This document shows positions 34,075-45,304 of a stretch of 64,000 bases of DNA, piece by piece (position 1 is the first letter of the stretch; every line of letters begins with the position of its first letter). Under the pieces are notes generated by a model that searched no databases, was not told the origin of the DNA, and was given only the letters and a program-made list of their open reading frames with translations. A program made the position numbers and the translations under genes. Source of the stretch: Gnetum montanum (lineage: Eukaryota > Streptophyta > Gnetopsida > Gnetales > Gnetaceae); NCBI GenBank assembly GCA_015680685.1, contig MNCI01002793.1, positions 3,191-67,190 of the forward strand, in the 5' to 3' direction.

Positions 34075-36054
34075 CTTCTTAGTCATTCCATATTCATATT
34101 CCTTGGTAATTATCAAGGAGAGAAGTCTTTGATGTCCAACTTAGCATCAATGATGATAAGCCATGCTTTTCACATAATGATAGGAAAATATTCCTTGATG
34201 TTTCCAACATGGATTATGATGAAATCTATTGGGCATGTCCAAACACTAACATTGATCATCATATCATCAACCTATTCCTATGGAACTATGACAAATTTAT
34301 GAGTAACCTCTAACATGACATTACTTTTCTTCATTAGTAGCAAGTTTTAGGATTTGTACACTTCTTGTGAAATAGAATTCATGCTTAAACCTAAGTTCAA
34401 CAGAGCTCTACATGATGGATTTCCTATACTCTACATATAGATAATGGGACATCCTAGGCTAGTTCTCTTTTTAGAAAGAGTATCTAATTTTATTCAATTA
34501 GTTACGACATAGATCAACATGAAAATTTTGACATTAGGCTTATTGAAGATGGACATTGCTAGCTATGATGAGCTATTTGAAGGTAGTTAGAGGCTTTTTT
34601 AAAGTTATAACCTATGGGTCCCATGCTAGTTAAACAGAACTAATAAGTCTACAAGTACAATTAGCAAGCATGAAAACTATCCTAAAGAAATGGTGCTTCT
34701 AGGCTTGCATTCCAATCTACTAGATCCCTCATCCACACGTATATTCATAACCCAAGTGGCATTTTTTATTATGACTATAGTGGTAATTCTCCTTACATAT
34801 GAGGTGAAGGCATTGAAGGATGTTGATTATTGGGATGACAAGTATGTGGTAATGGAAGATATTTAAAGGTGATATTGATTATGGAGTTATGGTATGTGGT
34901 ATTTTGGAGGGTATTAATAGTGATAAGGAAGAGATCACTACTTGGAATAATGGTACGATGCTTGTTTTTCAAGCCACTTAAAATAGGTTAGGCTTTTACT
35001 GATCCACCAACCCTCTCAAGATCCTACCTTAGCAATATGAGCATTAAGCCTCTAGATGATGATCTTATGATTCTAGTAATATTTAGAAGGGGCTTAAGCA
35101 ACAATACTAGTACAAAAAATATGTTGTTAAACATAGTATCTATATAAATTTGACTAGTAATAAAGGCATTGATTTCTTGATGGTGACATCCCACATGATT
35201 GTGTATTTTTTCATTGTCAATAATATTTCTCCTAGGGATATATAGGTGTTGTGCTCAGATGGTTTGATAGGGTTATTTTTAATATCCTAAAGATATGACA
35301 ACCTTCTAGGCATCTACTATTTAAAAAATTTTATATTAAGAGCATAATCTCCCAAGTTTGGCATAAGGCAATCATTTGTGATATCACTAGGCATGCACTC
35401 TTTGAATGTTCATATTGATAGATGTTACATCCATCACTAATTTCATATTTAGAATTGAAAATATTCTTAATGAAACTTATGTATCTTTTCATTTTACTAA
35501 TATATCTCCCTTTTTCTTTTCTTCTTCCTTTTATCTTAGTCCTTCTTTCACCTTTCCTAGTCATTGTGTTTCTCCATGATTTTTAGTATGCAAGAAAATT
35601 TATCATTTCTAAAATCCCATATTTTCTTAAACTTTTTTATGATCTCTAATATAAAATTTTGCTTACGGAAAGTCTTTTGTTGAATTATTTCATATAGTGG
35701 AACCTCCTCGTGCATTTCATAGGCATACATATCTCTTTTGTGAAGAAATTTGTCCCTATTATATTTCTTAGTATTTTTCTCTATCTAAGTTTATCTTTCT
35801 TCTTGGCTACTTGATCAATAAGACTCTTATTTTGATGAACTATTAAATTTATAAATCTTCCTTAGGCATAGATTTCAAGATTTTTCCATGTTCTATTTTT
35901 AAGCCCATTTATGAAGTCCGAAAGTTGCTTCTTTAAGAAGAAGTCATGACTTGAGCATTAGTGCAACAATAAGTAATATTTTTCTAGGACTACATCAAGA
36001 GACTTGTGGGTCCTCTACTTACACCCTTAGATTTTCCTTTTCAAGTTGGACATC
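34075..36054 (-). pseudogene. gag: Element E fragment 2: protease and gag (Athila-like)
   Basis: Read on the minus strand from 36054: the gag core end (LEKENLRV; then INLIVHQNKSLIDQVAKK near 35800), a basic region (MTRKGERRTKIKGRRKEKG near 35560), a zinc-knuckle-like motif at 35391-35429 (CNIYQYEHSKSAC), a long Pro-poor spacer, and protease-like remnants by 34290-34130 (HVGNIKEYFPIIM aligning with QVNNHKGDFPIIM). It is bounded on the left by element B and on the right by element C, both at perfect target duplications, so it is the middle of an interrupted old copy. Confidence 0.78.
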
Positions 36055-36907
36055 TGATGAGTCTTCATTGGTTGGTTGTGTTGATGAGGCCTCATCGATG
36101 TAGTGTCTATTTGTCACCTATAAATACACACCTACCAACTGCATTTATAGTAATCTAGATCTCAATAGTAGTGAAGCTCTTGCATTTTTTCCATTGGAAA
36201 GTTAGAAATGTTTTCCATTCGATGAGTCATTGAGTGTACAAATCTTTATTCCAGCATTATTATACCTAAGCACAATAACATGTACAATAATAAAGACGAG
36301 CTTTCTGATAAACCTTGCAGCCCTTTGGATAGATTAGCTATTTTATTTATGCATTTAATGTTTTCAATTAATTATTAAATCCTTTCAATTAGTTATTAAA
36401 TATTTCCTAGTTATTATGTTAATGAGACAATTAAGTGAGATAGATTACACACATTACTACGACCACTTCAAGTGTAACACGTATTCACTTAGTAATCCCA
36501 GTAGCGTTATTGCTTAGTACGCCTAGTTGCGTAGCACTTGATTGCCCAACAATGGATATGTGGATTCAGGACATGTACAAAAAGTGGGAAAAAATACTTA
36601 TGTTATGAATAGATAAATGCTAGTTGATTAGTTAATTTAGATTAGTTAATTAAACTCTTTTTATCTACATTTCAAGCACTAGACAATAAAACATAGAAAT
36701 GATACAAATTGAATGCCTAAATTATACTTAACCATACCAACAAACGTCACAAGTGTAATTGGGAAGACAATGATTGACCTTAAGGCTATATTCATTTACT
36801 AAAGGGCTAGTGCACCAAAAATGATGAAGTCCATGGAATTCAACTAGATCATGCGTGAACACTTGTGATTCGTATGGTTGGGCATAGGGGTACCTCTCCT
36901 CTCATCA
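36055..36907 (+). repeat. Element C 5' LTR
   Basis: 853 bases. The U3 is unlike A or B and contains TGAGGCCTCA (a perfect palindrome, within 36084-36098). TATAAATA lies at 36119-36126, and the AATAAAGACGAGC polyadenylation-type signal near 36289. Confidence 0.95.
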
Positions 36908-36908
36908 T

Positions 36909-36926
36909 TGGTGCCATTGCTAAGAA
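36909..36926 (+). other. Element C primer binding site, decayed
   Basis: TGGTGCCATTGCTAAGAA aligns with the tRNA-Asp complement. All mismatches are transitions, in keeping with methylation decay. Confidence 0.75.
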
Positions 36927-37061
36927 CTTTGTTTGTGGAATGTGCACTATTTAGGTTTAAATAAATATCATTATATCATTGTAAGAACTTAAAGGTCAAT
37001 ATCATTCCCACTATACATAAAATTATAAAAACACATTAATAATTTCATTTTGTTTTGCAAA

Positions 37062-38860
37062 ATGTCTTCTTCTTCTCTCAAGCCTCAAGATACCAAAACA
37101 CTAGTTCCACAAAAATGCAAGGTGGTATACAATCATCTAGATGATTTTGTGTTGAATTTCACCTTCATCCTACATCAGGATGAATAGATGCGATGGCATG
37201 ATATGGAGGGCAACATCATCTTACCCCCGATAGATCTATGCTTGGAATGTTGTTTAAAACTCTTAAGAGGTTGGGCATAGTAGATCTTCATGAAGAGTAC
37301 ATTGTGGATGGACATGACACTTGGAACTATTATCCCATTGAAACACAATGTAAGTGAGATAAACATCAGGAGAAACTCCATGAAGTTACAAAGGGGAAAC
37401 ATTACACTAACCCCTTGTTTCTACTAAATCAAGAGGACAATGAGGATCCTTCCTTATAAGATTCTCAACATGCATATTCTCCATCCCTTGCTACTAATGA
37501 CAAGGGTGTGAACCTAACCCTGTGATCAACTATTCATAAACCAGGTTTAAGAAAAAGTGATAGCCAAGGTAGGGACTTAGGTGAACAACACAATAATAAG
37601 GGATCTAATGATGGTAATCATAATAAGTGTAAGAGCGATGGTAGACACTATGATGGTAGTGGCAGTCCACCTTGCTCCTCATCCTCTTCACCTGATTTCA
37701 AACATTCCTCTTCAGCTAATGGTTTCCATGAAAGCTGTCGTCAAAATAACTGTGATGAAGGTGATCAGTGAAATAACATTGACTGTGAAAGCAACCAAAA
37801 TCGAAGAGGTGGCTGAAACTATCATTGATATCATCAATGTAGCAATGATGATGAGCCCTTATTGGTGACTCAAAGTATGCTTAACATTGTGAAGGCAATA
37901 AGAATTTCAACCAGACATATGAAGGATAGTCGGATCAAGCGTCTAGACATGAACAATATCCCAAGATTTGAGGGGGGATACAATTCTAATCCACAAATTC
38001 ATTTACAAGCTTTCCAAGATGCTTATGCCTTACAAAAAATAGAGAATGAGTGGTAGAAAGTCAAGCTTTTCCCAAGGACACTCATTAAGAAATCTGAAAG
38101 TTGGTATTGATCCTTAGAGCCAAAATCTATCCAAAGATGGAGTACCATGTTAGAATTGTTTAATGATGAGTATCAAACATACTCTAAAGTGTCTAATATG
38201 AGAAGGAAAATCCAAGGTTGGGAACAAAGAGTACAAAAACCCTTGGATGCCATCATGAACCAATACTATTCACTCCTACATCAATGCCCTAACCATGGTT
38301 ATTCTCAGACGGAACAACTTCAGCACATCATAGATGGGCTCAAAGTAGAAACAAGAAGAACTCTTGGGATGTATGCCCAAGGAAGGTTATTTGAAATGAG
38401 AGCTCATCAGATCCAAAGGTTAATTGAGTAGGTAGTAAAAAAAGAAGGTGAGCTACAAAAAAGGAAAAGTGCTAAAAAATATAATAGAGACCCTTCCATT
38501 AGAAAATAAGAGGTTTGATTTTGTGATGAGGAGTCACCACTTGATGTAGTGAAAAAAAAGACATTTCCCATCCAAAAATTTGTTTCTAATATTTTGACAA
38601 AGGTTGACAAGTTATGGGACTCTTTGGATGAAAAGTTTCAAATCAATTTGAAGACTATTGAAGAATCCAAAGAGAAAAATAGTGATTGAAATTATAGGAG
38701 ACGAAAAGAAGCTGAACGTGCCTACTAAAGAGGTAAGGGCAAAGTTGTTGCAGTAGAGGAAGTTGTTAAGTCTAACTCAAATGATGAAATAGAATGTGAC
38801 ATCTATCAATATGAACATCCAAAGGGATGTTGCCCTATGGTGTCAAACTTATAAGAGTCT
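37062..38860 (+). pseudogene. gag: Element C gag
   Basis: The ATG at 37062 (MSSSSLKPQD) opens a decayed N-terminal region, then a linker (37581-37868). The best preserved core in the window lies at 37900-38430: RIKRLDMNNIPRFEGGYNSN, IHLQAFQDAYALQKIEN, STMLELFNDEYQTYSKVSNM, LDAIMNQYYSLLHQCPNHGY and TRRTLGMYAQGRLFEMRAHQ. The core follows the Athila gag pattern of LFP...W...L then CP-x-HG. A zinc-knuckle variant at 38795-38833 reads CDIYQYEHPKGCC, Tyr replacing the second Cys. Stops and frame changes prevent translation. Confidence 0.88.
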
Positions 38861-39590
38861 AGAGTGTATGCATTGAATCCTTACCTAGCATGTAGGCAAG
38901 CTCCAAGATGATTGTCTTATCCTCAAGGTAGTCCAAGACAGTTCCACCAGCAGTAATAAGCTTACTACCCAAGTGGAGCTCCTCCACAACCATATGAACA
39001 ATACCAATAATGGTATCAACCACATTCATATGGAATGCCACCACCAAGGTAGTAGTACCCTTGTAGGAAAATAGATCCATACAGGTACTATGTTTAGTAG
39101 CCCATCTCCCATAGAAATTTTACAAGTGATGCATTATTTTAGCATCACTATTATCCTCCAGAGTATCATTGAACACATTCACCATATACTTGAGGGGAAA
39201 ACCCATATCAATATACTTATCATCCTACACATCCCTCTGCACCTCCACCTTCAACTTAGTTACCTCCTACTCCATCCATGTAGGGTGAGATTCCTCCACA
39301 TCCACAACAATGAAACACTACAAGGGCTATGCATTCACAACCATTTTTTCAAATATGTGGTCTAGATAATTGATCAAGGAAATGATCTTTCTTCTGGTCC
39401 AATAGTCCTCTCTAGCCCTCATAACCTACTCTAGCTAATCACCCTTCATCTCCAGCAACCTCATCCTCTACATCAAATACCTTCAAGTGCCCTTCAAACC
39501 AAGTGTTGCCTAGGATCCACACTGTAATGTTAACCTATGATATTTCTAATTGGATTAAGGCTAGAAACCTTCCTATAAAAATATCCAATC
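38861..39590 (+). pseudogene. Element C gag-protease linker
   Basis: Decayed Pro/Gln/Tyr-rich spacer (PSGAPPQPYEQYQ near 38975; PPSTPST-type sequence near 39250) with a basic patch near 39370. It ends with ISNWIKARNLPIK near 39545, the segment that precedes protease in the family. Confidence 0.6.
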
Positions 39591-40320
39591 TATGAAGTCC
39601 ACTCATCTATCTACAAATTACTAGACAAGAGCCATGTAGGGCTCTTCCTGACTCTAGTTCTAGAGTTAACCTCATCTTCCATGATACGTATAAGGCCTAA
39701 AACCTACCACCTCTTAAGAAGAGCAACATCCATTTAGAATTAGCAGATCAGTCAATTAGTATCCCTTTGGGATTAGTAGAAGACATTGTGACTATAGTCT
39801 CTGGGTGATCCTATCCTGCTAATTTTCTAGTAATCAAGGTGGACAATTGCAAAAGTGACTTCCCCATCATTATGGAAAGAGCTTAGTTAAGCATAGTCGA
39901 TGTGCAAATGGATATAAGGGACCTATCTCCAGAAATGTCCAAGGAAAATGAGCTAGGCAAGATTGAGAAGAAGCATATTCTATGTATTGCGTATAATGAT
40001 AATGGGTGCAATTGCATGCAAAGGATTTGATCCATCAAGAGCACATACATTAAGGCATGCAATCAGTGTGCACAAGAAATTAATATTTAGTGGTGTTTGT
40101 ACATAACAACCACAAAGCAAGAAGGCACCCAGTGGCTCATAGCTAATTTTAATAGTAGCATAATATGTATGGAGCTAACTGAGATCCTAACATGTGCATA
40201 TGTTGAAGGGATGGACAAAATTGAGCAAGCCGATTTCCAACTCTCTAATGAAGATGATGATACCTATTGGGGAGAGTTGGAGATCCCTAAGCACTTCAAG
40301 TAGGAGCCCTTAGAACTAAA
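39591..40320 (+). pseudogene. pro: Element C protease and Cys-rich spacer
   Basis: ALPDSSSRVNLIFHDTYKA lies near 39640-39695 (catalytic Asp kept, following Gly changed). ELADQSISIPLGLVEDIVTI and NFLVIKVDN follow, then DFPIIMERA. The spacer has CIAYNDNGCNCMQ (near 39980) and ACNQCAQEINI (near 40050), then an open 68-codon frame (40097-40303) with QEGTQWLIANFNSSIICMEL, EILTCAYVEG and an acidic end before RT. Confidence 0.85.
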
Positions 40321-41310
40321 AAATTTACCTACCGGTATGGAGTATGGATTTTTAAAGAATGGTAAACTAGTCATCATTAATGCTAGACTTGCTCTTCGAA
40401 AAAAAAGTTGTTGAAAGTGGTAAATAAATGGTCAACAACCTTTGCTTGGTTATATCCAGAGCTAATAGGAATTGATCCAAGGATATGCCAGCATCACATC
40501 TACATTCACCTGGCCACAAAGCCTAGAAGGTAGCCACAAAGGTAGTTGAACCCTAAATTAAAGCAAATTGTTAAGGAGGAGATAGAGAAACTCCTTAAGG
40601 TAGGGTTCATCTATCCAATCTTAGATAGTGAGTGGGTTAGCCAACTTGTAATAGTACCAAAGAAGGATGGAAAATAGCGAGTTTGCGTCAACTTTAGGTT
40701 ATTAAATATGGCAACATTTAAGAATCACCTTTCTTTTCTCATTTTTAGATCAAATGTTAGACACCATATCCAAGCATTGTTAGTATAGATTTTTGGACAG
40801 TTATAGTGGCTATAAACAAATCCAAATTGCTCTTGAAGATCAGGCAAAAAAAAAAAACATTCATGAGTCCTTTGGGGACTTTTGCATACTATAAAATGCC
40901 ATTTGGCCTATGCAATGCCCCTACAACATTTCAATGTGTGGTCCTAAGTATCTTTCAACAAAAAATTGGTAATGGTGTTGAAGTTTTCATGGATGACTTC
41001 TCCACCTATCGAGCTACATTTGAGCAAGCCTTGGACCGACTTAAGCAAGTACTGAAGAGATGTGTAGAGACAAACCTATGGCTAAACTGGTAGAAGAGCC
41101 ATCTCATGGTCCAAGAAGGCATTATGCTAGGACAATGAATCTTGTAGAAAGGGATTGAGATAGACCTAGAAAAGATGAGGATCATCCAAGGAATAACATG
41201 CCAACCAGAGACCGTAAAAGATAGTCAGTCATTCCTTTGACATACTAGTTACTATCAATGTTTTATTGAGAATTTCTCTAAGATAGCAAAGCCATTGGTA
41301 GAACTTACAA
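40321..41310 (+). pseudogene. pol: Element C reverse transcriptase
   Basis: Seen in order: GMEYGFLKN (40335), ELIGIDPRICQHHIYI (40460), LNPKLKQIVKEEIEKLLKVG (40548), VIVPKKDGK (40650), YSGYKQIQIALED-type segment (40803), FGLCNAPTTFQ (40903), catalytic VFMDDFSTYRATFEQALDRL (40984 onward, DD intact), and SHLMVQEGIMLG (41097). Several Gln/Trp-type stops and a frame change near 40670-40800. Confidence 0.9.
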
Positions 41311-41924
41311 GGAAAGATGAACCTTTCATTTGGACCATGGAATGTGAACATGCATTCCAACAATTAAAGGAGAAACTCATAAAAACATCAATCCTATGAG
41401 CACCAAATTGGTCCAAACCATTCCATATCATGACAAACGCATCTAACTATGATTTGGGAGCAATGCTCACACAGATGTATGATAAGAAACATCCATAGTA
41501 TATCCCCTATGTGAGTCAAAGCATTGTGGGGGCATAGTTAAACTACACCACCATGGAAAAAGAATTAATGACAATCGTATATGTGCTAGAAAAGTTTAGA
41601 CTTTATGTGCTAGGTTACAAAGTGTTTGTACATACAAACCATAGTGTAATTCACTTCCTTATGAATAAGTTGACGGTGAGTCCTCATGTTACACGATGGC
41701 TTGTGATCTTGCAAGAATTCAATCTTACTATGGTAGATCAAAAAGAGACTAAGAATATGATCACTAACCACCTCTCTTGCTTAAGATGGGATGACAAAGA
41801 GGAGGAAAGCCTACTTTTTGATCAGTTTCTAGACAAACTCCTCTTTACTAAAGCAATAAATAAACAAATGCATGAAAAAGTAATATGGTTTAATGGCATT
41901 CTCACATATCTTCTCACTCAATAG
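41311..41924 (+). pseudogene. pol: Element C RNase H
   Basis: TNASNYDLGAML near 41435 (Asn at the first catalytic position, as in B), YTTMEKELMTIVYVLEKFRL near 41545, HTNHSVIHFLMNK near 41632 and NMITNHLSCL near 41755. A 123-codon frame 41553-41924 is open. It is the same domain as B 29421-29940. Confidence 0.88.
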
Positions 41925-43160
41925 ATGCCATGGGACTTGGATTTTAGGAAAAACCAACAATTTCTTCATCAAGTCAAATACTTCATTAAAATTAATGGAC
42001 ATCTTTACAAGGTGTGTGTCGATGGCCTAATCCATTGGTGTGTCCTTGATGAAGATCAATTGCACATTCTCTATGATGCTCATGATGGGCCTTGTAGAGG
42101 CCACTATGCAAAGATATGCACGACCATAAAAATCCTAATGGTAGGATACTATTAGCCTACAATCCTTAGGGATGCCCACCGGTTCATCAAGTCTTGTGAA
42201 TGCTATCAACATGACGAGGGGATGACTGCTTGCATGGAAGGTCCTTACTAATGGATTCAACCATTGGAGCCTTTCAACATATGGGGAATTAACTTTATGG
42301 ATTCCATCACACCCATGTCTAATGGAAAAGTGTATATTATATCAATAGTTAACTACTACACAAAATGGGCAAAAGTGGTAGCCATTACTAATTATACATC
42401 ATCCACTACTACCAATTTTATACACCAAAATATCATGAATAGGCTTGGGGTGCCATGTTCACTAATTTTTGATAATAGGAATCATTTCATAGGTGCCACA
42501 TTTAGAAAAATTAATGCAACACTTGGGGGAAAAACATAAATTAACAACACCTTACCATCCCAAAGCTAATGGTCAAGTAGAGGTAACCAACCGAGAGATT
42601 ACAAAAATACTAATGTAGACCATTAGCAAATATAGGAAGGACTGGAGTACAAAACTTAACAAAGTTGTCTAGGCTTATTGTTCAACTTGGAAACTTTCTA
42701 TTGGATATTCTCCCTATGAGTTAGTGTACGGTAAACTTCTAACACTCCCAATTCAATCTGAGCTCCATACTCTCTCAAAGGCCTATGATCTAAATCTTAA
42801 CCTAAGTTTAGCACAAAAGGAAAGAATGATCAATCTGAACATGCAAGATGAAAATTTCTTAGTGGCCCTATCCTTGAATGAGGTGAATAAGGCATTCAAC
42901 AAGCAATGTCATGTTCTTAGAATCATAAAAGTAAAATTTCAACCCAGAGATAAGGTTCTTTACTGTAACCCTAGACATGTACCCTAAAAGAAAAAATTCC
43001 AAACATTGTGGGAGGGATCTTATATAATTAATCAAACCTTTTCCTTTAGGGCCATGATAATTTACAAACCTAACAGTCCAAATAAAAAGTAGTTGGTCAA
43101 TATCCAACAAGTAAAACCTTTCCTAGAACCAAGACAGGCTAGTCTAACTACTACCTCAAT
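41925..43160 (+). pseudogene. pol: Element C integrase
   Basis: Front part open at 41925-42155 (FLHQVKYFIKINGHLYKVC, HDGPCRGHYAKICTTIKILM), with zinc-domain His and Cys to 42215 (HRF, CECYQ). The catalytic core is at 42264-42539 (FNIWGINFMDSITPMSNGKV, Asp present; then GVPCSLIFDNRNHFIGATF with the second Asp). HPKANGQVEVTNREITKI near 42560 carries the Glu region. The C-terminal domain (42724-43130) keeps NLNLSLAQKERM and LYCNPRHVP. One frame change near 42530. Confidence 0.88.
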
Positions 43161-44600
43161 GAATGGACATCCTTGTTCTATTTTTTAAATCTCCTCCCTC
43201 CAACTCAGTTGTGGGGAAGATGGCCATCCATGTTGACCATTACCATGGCCTCTCAATTTTTCGACCTTTTTTGTTTCTCATATTTTTAATTTCATAAATT
43301 TTTTATTTTTGAATTTTTCTTGTTTTACATCATCTTTAGTACCTTTAAACCTTCTTGATTATTTTATACCTTCTGATATATTTTACTTTATTTTTGGTTT
43401 ATTTTTATTTTTATTTTTTAAGTATGATATTTTCTCATTCTTGCTAGTAAATTTACTTTATTGTCATAGGACACAATGCTCCTATTATTGTTTACTAATA
43501 ATGGTTTGTGCTTAATGTGTGATTGTCAATGTCTAGTTTCTATTTTTGAATTTTGATGTCTGATGACTTCGGCATGATTTATTTTTCATGGAACAGGTAG
43601 TGAGTCCACATCATCTGCCCATCTAGAGAACTCTATGGTTTTTCTTGTTTTGGGAATTTGAGGTTCATTTTCATTAAAGAAACTTTTAATCAATTGGTAA
43701 CCTTGGTAGTTTAGGAATTAGGAAGGATCCAAAGGTTTGTAAAGGCTGTGACTTCAAGGGGACTCAATACTCTTTGTAATCTTCTTCTTGCTTGAGTACT
43801 TGAGTGGTTTTCGTGAACTTCTTACTATTCCATACCAACCAATAATAGGACAATAAATAATCTCGTTGCATGGTGTGGTTCCCATCATTCAAAAAAATGA
43901 TGGGAATTCAAAGCACATCCCTTCTACATGAATAAGTCCTCACATGGTGTGGTTCCCATTTCAAAAAAAACAATGGTAATTCAAAGCACACCCCTTGGAC
44001 AAATAAAAGAGCTACAAGCACTAGTTATGGGACTTGAATAACATGCACATATGCTTGATAGTCCCCTCTAACTAAGGCCCTCTCTTTCACTTCCTACTTC
44101 TTCTTTCTTATCCTTGTGGAATGGTGGCTGTTTTTTGGAAGCACTCTTATATCTCGAGTGGGTGGACTGGTCTTAGAGTGGCAATGCGAAGTCACTGAAA
44201 CTGGATGGTTTTGGTTTGGACTGAGGATGAAACTTCTCGGGTCATTTTAACCACAAATTTCACAAGGGACTTCTTATGACCTCAATTTGGAACTCCATTT
44301 CACCTTCTTTATCATCCATCCATGCTGCCATAATTCACCTCACTATCAGATTCTATGTTGTACACTATGTCTTAGTCTAATGTGTTGGGATTCTTGAGTG
44401 GATTCTTTTCAACTGGTCCTTAACTTGTCATGATCATTAAATTGACTATGGGACCCATGGACTCCTTAGTTGAGGTTATGCAAGGGCAAAAATTGCATGA
44501 GCCTACTATGGGAAAGATCCACTTGCATAGCTTTTGGCTTGATTAGTTAAGGTTCCTTGCCTTTGACATCACTTTTCGTATTTTCCATTGTGTAAACCTC
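43161..44600 (+). other. Element C pol-to-module noncoding region
   Basis: Collinear with A and B noncoding sequence up to about 44600 (for example TTGCATGAGCCTACTATGGG at 44493), after which similarity ends. It contains a tandem duplication of about 75 bases (43866-43925 and 43941-44000), each copy carrying the family hairpin. Confidence 0.7.
43879..43906 (+). other. Conserved hairpin, element C copy 1
   Basis: TTCCCATCATT (43879-43889) pairs perfectly over 11 bases with AATGATGGGAA (43896-43906), loop of six. It is the strongest version of the family hairpin. A weaker tandem copy lies at 43953-43979 (TTCCCATT with AATGGTAA, one mismatch). Confidence 0.65.
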
Positions 44601-44810
44601 TTAATACTCCTTAATTTTTCATTACATTCATCCATTAAATCAAATTTTCTCCATTTTCTCAAATTTATGAACTTGAATCCCCTCTTCTCATGATTTCATA
44701 CTATTCTTAGTATTCTAAGCTTTTGTTTGATCCCAATTTCATCAAAAAGTTCCTTGTATTTTCAAAGTTTGATCAAAGTCAACAAAAGTTAATGGTGGTC
44801 AACAACTATG

Positions 44811-44854
44811 TCAATGAGGCCTCATCGACGTCATGCAAAAATACTATATATACC
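44811..44854 (+). promoter_or_regulatory. Candidate internal promoter sharing an LTR motif
   Basis: ATGAGGCCTCATCGA at 44814-44828 is identical to 36084-36098 in the U3 of the element's own 5' LTR. It includes the palindrome TGAGGCCTCA and continues into CGACGTCAT, a bZIP-type core. TATATATA follows at 44845-44852, 16 bases later; in the LTR the TATA box follows after 20. It lies about 450 bases before the ATG of the extra reading frame. A promoter role is inferred from position and shared sequence. Confidence 0.5.
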
Positions 44855-45304
44855 ATCAGATACTTTATAATTTTTTGCAATTTTCTCATAACACAAGGAA
44901 TTTTTGCAATTTTTCAGAGCCCAAAACCTTTCAAAGCCCATAACTTTCAAATCGTTTATCCAAATCACTTAATTTTTGATCCTACACTTACTGAAGGTAA
45001 GATCTTTATTGTGGGGTCATAAACCTTAAGGTTTCTGATCAAATTTTTGAAAATGTTTTCTAACTCTTCCAAGGATTAGTAACCTTAACAACATAAAAAC
45101 CTCAACTCTTTCAATAGTTAACCCTTCCAATAATCTCCAAGATAATTTATCAATAATAATGCATAAATAAAAATAACAACTGAGTTAATTAAATCAACCA
45201 TAATCACAACTTAGCCAAGTGTAACTATCCTCAAGAGTTAAGATATCTCAATTATTTTAAGGTTACACAATGATTGCTAATCCATGGTCTAATTGCGATT
45301 ATAG
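44855..45304 (+). other. Leader before the extra reading frame
   Basis: About 450 AT-rich bases with no frame. TTTGCAATTTT occurs twice near 44875-44920. It contains GGTAAG (44996), a possible splice donor, which would suit a spliced leader, but no acceptor can be fixed by eye. Confidence 0.35.
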
